This document shows positions 13,888 through 15,831 of a stretch of DNA of 15,831 bases, in pieces. The notes under the pieces were generated by a model. The model was not told the origin of the DNA. It ran no database searches and saw only the letters and a program-made list of their open reading frames with translations. The stretch covers positions 1 to 15,831 of the forward strand of contig CAZLED010000056.1 of NCBI GenBank assembly GCA_964558485.1, given 5' to 3'. A program made the position numbers and the translations under genes. Each line of letters begins with the position of its first letter. Position 1 is the first letter of the stretch. The stretch is from UMGS1696 sp964558485 (GTDB taxonomy: Bacteria; Bacillota; Clostridia; Oscillospirales; CAG-272).

Positions 13888-15366
13888 ATGAAAAAAATCC
13901 TTGTGACGGCAGTGTCTGTGGTGCTCCTGTTTCTGCTGACGCTGCAAATTTTAGCCGCCGGTGGCCTGCTGAAGCTATCGGTAGACCCGTCTATCCAAAT
14001 TTTAGTGAACGGAAAAGAATTCCAGCCCAAGGACGCAACGGGCAAGGACGTCATGACCTTTGTGTACAACGGCACCACCTATGCACCGCTCCGAGCCTTA
14101 GCAGAGGCTTTTGGTCTGGACGTAGGCTACGATGCGGAAAAGAATATGGCAACGGTGAACGAGCGTTCTCCCTATGCGGCACCGGCAAAGACAGCGGAGG
14201 TGTACGATGCCAACGCGAAAAACCGGCCGCTAAAGGTGCTGGGTGCTTCCCATTCGGATGGGGACTATTGCGTGCTCTTTGGGGAATGCGCAGTGGGCAC
14301 GACTGTTTCTGCCACCAACGACAGCGGTACCTTCTCCGTGGTATCCGAAGGCGGCACCTTTGCCCTGCGGTTCCAAAACCCCGGTGGGTCCGCCAAGCTG
14401 GATATTCTACAAAAGGCGAATGGCCAGCAGATCGGCGACACGGTCCATTGGGAAGGCAGTATCGTCCAACCCAACTATGGTGACGACTGGGGTGTGTGGA
14501 TCGGCTACGAAAACCAATGCTTCTATAAGAAAATGATCCCGGACTTCACCCACACCAATCGGCTTTCTACAGATGTGGTCAAAAACATCACCGACCGGTA
14601 TGCGGAACGTGTGGAAAAGCTGAAGACCGTAGGCGATGGCTGTGAGATGGTCTTTGTGCTGGTGCCGGCATCCATGACCGTGTATCCGGAATTGGTACCG
14701 GCAGAAGTGGCAAAGCCGGGCACAGGAGACAGTCGAATGGACCAGGTAGCCGATGCCCTGACCGCAGCCGGTGCCACCGTCATCGATATGCGTGACACCT
14801 TTGCCCAACGAAAGAATGATGCCCTGCCCCTGTACTTCAACTACGACAGCCACTGGACGGACTACGGCTCCTACCTGGCGTATGTGGATCTGTTTACCCA
14901 TATTGCAGAAAAATACCCGGACGCCGCACCCAAGACCTTTGATGCATTCCAGTGGCAGTGGAACTACTACACCCGTGGCGATATGCCCTGGTACTTTGAT
15001 ATCGACCAGGGTGGCAAGGTCTACGAATACACCTTCGAGCGGATCGGCAAGTTTGATTCGGCAGCAGCAAAGGCCATCGAGCGATACCCACAGAAGAACT
15101 GGTCGCTGGCGTATGTGGTGTTCTCCGGAGAGATCCAAGGTGGCGGCACCTACCACACCGACCGGGAAAATTTGCCGGACATCATGGTCATGCGCAACTC
15201 CTATGGTGCGTATCTGTACGAACTGTTGGTGGACGAAAGCGATTCGGCGTATATGATGCCGACATTCTCCTACACCTTCAATTTTGCGCAGATCCAGAAG
15301 AACGACCCGGACTACCTGATCTACGTCTTCTCCGAATGGGACCTGCAGGGGATCATCGATACTTGA
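13888..15366 (+). CDS. Stalk domain fused to AlgX/AlgJ-like SGNH module (copy 2)
   Basis: A 492-residue exported protein. The signal peptide (1 to about 23) leads to a stalk / copper-amine-oxidase-N-like domain (about 28-90: IQILVNGKEFQP, TYAPLRALAEAFGLDVGYD, NMATV), a 4-residue linker NERS (91-94), and from PYAAPAK (95) a module closely matching the preceding protein. Catalytic-type residues are D320 and H322 (DSHW) and S438 (RNSYG). Several DNA blocks are nearly identical to copy 1, for example 14952-15014 against 13464-13526, so duplication is recent or homogenised by gene conversion. The stalk domain probably binds the wall or holds the module at the surface in place of the lipid anchor of copy 1. 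A weak AAGGT overlaps the preceding stop (TAAGGT), so translational coupling is likely. The next gene starts 10 bp after its stop. Confidence 0.85.
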   Translation: MKKILVTAVSVVLLFLLTLQILAAGGLLKLSVDPSIQILVNGKEFQPKDATGKDVMTFVYNGTTYAPLRALAEAFGLDVGYDAEKNMATVNERSPYAAPAKTAEVYDANAKNRPLKVLGASHSDGDYCVLFGECAVGTTVSATNDSGTFSVVSEGGTFALRFQNPGGSAKLDILQKANGQQIGDTVHWEGSIVQPNYGDDWGVWIGYENQCFYKKMIPDFTHTNRLSTDVVKNITDRYAERVEKLKTVGDGCEMVFVLVPASMTVYPELVPAEVAKPGTGDSRMDQVADALTAAGATVIDMRDTFAQRKNDALPLYFNYDSHWTDYGSYLAYVDLFTHIAEKYPDAAPKTFDAFQWQWNYYTRGDMPWYFDIDQGGKVYEYTFERIGKFDSAAAKAIERYPQKNWSLAYVVFSGEIQGGGTYHTDRENLPDIMVMRNSYGAYLYELLVDESDSAYMMPTFSYTFNFAQIQKNDPDYLIYVFSEWDLQGIIDT

Positions 15367-15376
15367 GGTGAAACAT

Positions 15377-15658
15377 ATGAAAAAAATATTGTTGACAGCA
15401 CTGATCACCCTGTGCCTTTGTCTGCTGACAGTGCACTGCCTGGCAAAAGGTGGACTGATCGAAATCGAAGTGGATCCATCCATCCAGATTTTGGTAAACG
15501 GCAAGACCTTTGCCCCCAAGGATGCAAACGGCCAAGACGTGATGACCTTCGTCTACGACGGCACCACCTATGCACCGCTCCGGGCACTGGCAGAAGCATA
15601 CGGCCTGGAAGTGGGCTACGATGCCGAGAAGAACATGGCCACCGTGGGGAGACCGTAA
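15377..15658 (+). CDS. Stand-alone stalk-domain protein
   Basis: A 93-residue protein: a signal peptide (about 1-22), then a stalk domain (IQILVNGKTFAP, TYAPLRALAEAYGLEVGYDAE, NMATV), ending at GRP. It is nearly the same as residues 1-90 of the preceding fusion protein but has no SGNH module. GAGGTG at 15365-15370 overlaps the preceding stop and supports ATG 15377; a GTG at 15368 is in frame but sits in the ribosome site. It may be functional as a small exported wall- or partner-binding protein, or it may be the leftover end of the tandem duplication. Terminator-like sequence follows at 15678. A normal ribosome site and the absence of frameshifts argue against a decayed gene. Confidence 0.78.
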   Translation: MKKILLTALITLCLCLLTVHCLAKGGLIEIEVDPSIQILVNGKTFAPKDANGQDVMTFVYDGTTYAPLRALAEAYGLEVGYDAEKNMATVGRP

Positions 15659-15677
15659 ACATCCAAATCACCACAAA

Positions 15678-15714
15678 AAACCGCTCGTCTCCTTTTTGGG
15701 AAAACGAACGGTTT
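15678..15714. terminator. Terminator hairpin between convergent genes
   Basis: AAACCGCTCGT (15678-15688) pairs with ACGAACGGTTT (15704-15714) with one C-A mismatch, around a 15-base loop. The + side is followed by CTCTTTATG, a moderate T-tract. The minus side is followed by TTTGTGG after the closing TTT, a better one. It can serve the acylation cluster and the convergent gene at 15730. Confidence 0.65.
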
Positions 15715-15729
15715 CTCTTTATGCTTATT

Positions 15730-15831
15730 TTACAGCTTGCAGGTATACACAGCTCTGTCCAGATCCGTGTGCATCACAGCACCGTTGGGCAAAATGATCT
15801 CCTGGTTCAGCCCACGGGGTGCGATCACATG
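15730..15831 (-). CDS. 3' end of a convergent gene (cut by window edge)
   Basis: On the minus strand an open frame enters at 15831 and runs 33 codons to TAA (15732-15730). The peptide includes GLNQEIILPNGAVMHTDLD and ends VYTCKL. Codon use is like that of the neighbouring genes, and the stop is placed just before the shared terminator hairpin, which supports a real coding end. I do not recognise the family from this fragment. Confidence 0.6.
   Translation of the reverse strand, partial: HVIAPRGLNQEIILPNGAVMHTDLDRAVYTCKL

Overview
The window looks like a piece of a Gram-positive, clostridial-type chromosome, perhaps a gut Ruminococcaceae/Oscillospiraceae-like organism. This rests on AGGAGG-type ribosome sites, clean TTGACA-17-TATAAT promoters, short lipoproteins, a DUF4358 lipoprotein, a stalk-domain protein and an MBOAT/DHHW gene pair. 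The taxon is inferred, not proven. All complete genes but one are on the + strand, separated by unusually repeat-rich spacers.

Layout: 1-500 repeats and a consensus promoter; 501-1082 nitroreductase-family flavoprotein; 1106-1600 small membrane protein; 1601-2115 a palindromic repeat element; 2116-3054 exported beta-repeat protein with a C-terminal membrane anchor; 3280-5247 ADP-ribosylglycohydrolase-like enzyme with C-terminal beta-rich domains; 5594-6394 endonuclease/exonuclease/phosphatase-fold hydrolase, with an 89-bp direct repeat just after its stop codon and just after that of the preceding gene; 6437-6982 a near-palindromic MITE-like element with 72-bp terminal inverted repeats; 7019-7380 a compact locus that reads like a type I toxin-antitoxin pair (64-codon minus-strand membrane peptide, and a plus-strand antisense RNA with a perfect promoter and a strong terminator); 7556-8230 a P-loop AAA_28/NadR-like ATPase; 8378-8923 a DUF4358 lipoprotein; 8924-9473 repeats.

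The last third (9474-15658) is a cell-surface O-acylation cluster. An MBOAT membrane acyltransferase (AlgI-like) is followed by a DHHW/AlgJ-like exported protein. Then come two paralogous exported proteins carrying a D-S-H-W plus N-S-Y signature typical of AlgX/AlgJ-like SGNH acyltransferases, and a 93-residue stalk-domain protein. The last three genes show an out-of-register tandem duplication with a period of 1488-1489 bp: [lipoprotein head + SGNH module 1]-[stalk 1 fused to SGNH module 2]-[stalk 2 alone]. The duplication junction lies inside the middle gene and explains why it is a fusion. In the likely working scheme, the MBOAT protein passes acyl groups across the membrane and the exported DHHW/SGNH proteins transfer them to one or more extracellular glycans.

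After a hairpin that can terminate on both strands, the 3' end of a convergent minus-strand gene (15730-15831) is cut by the window edge. The two most noteworthy observations are the type I toxin-antitoxin-like locus and the offset duplication. The many intergenic repeats (heptads, palindromic elements, direct repeats) form a third theme.
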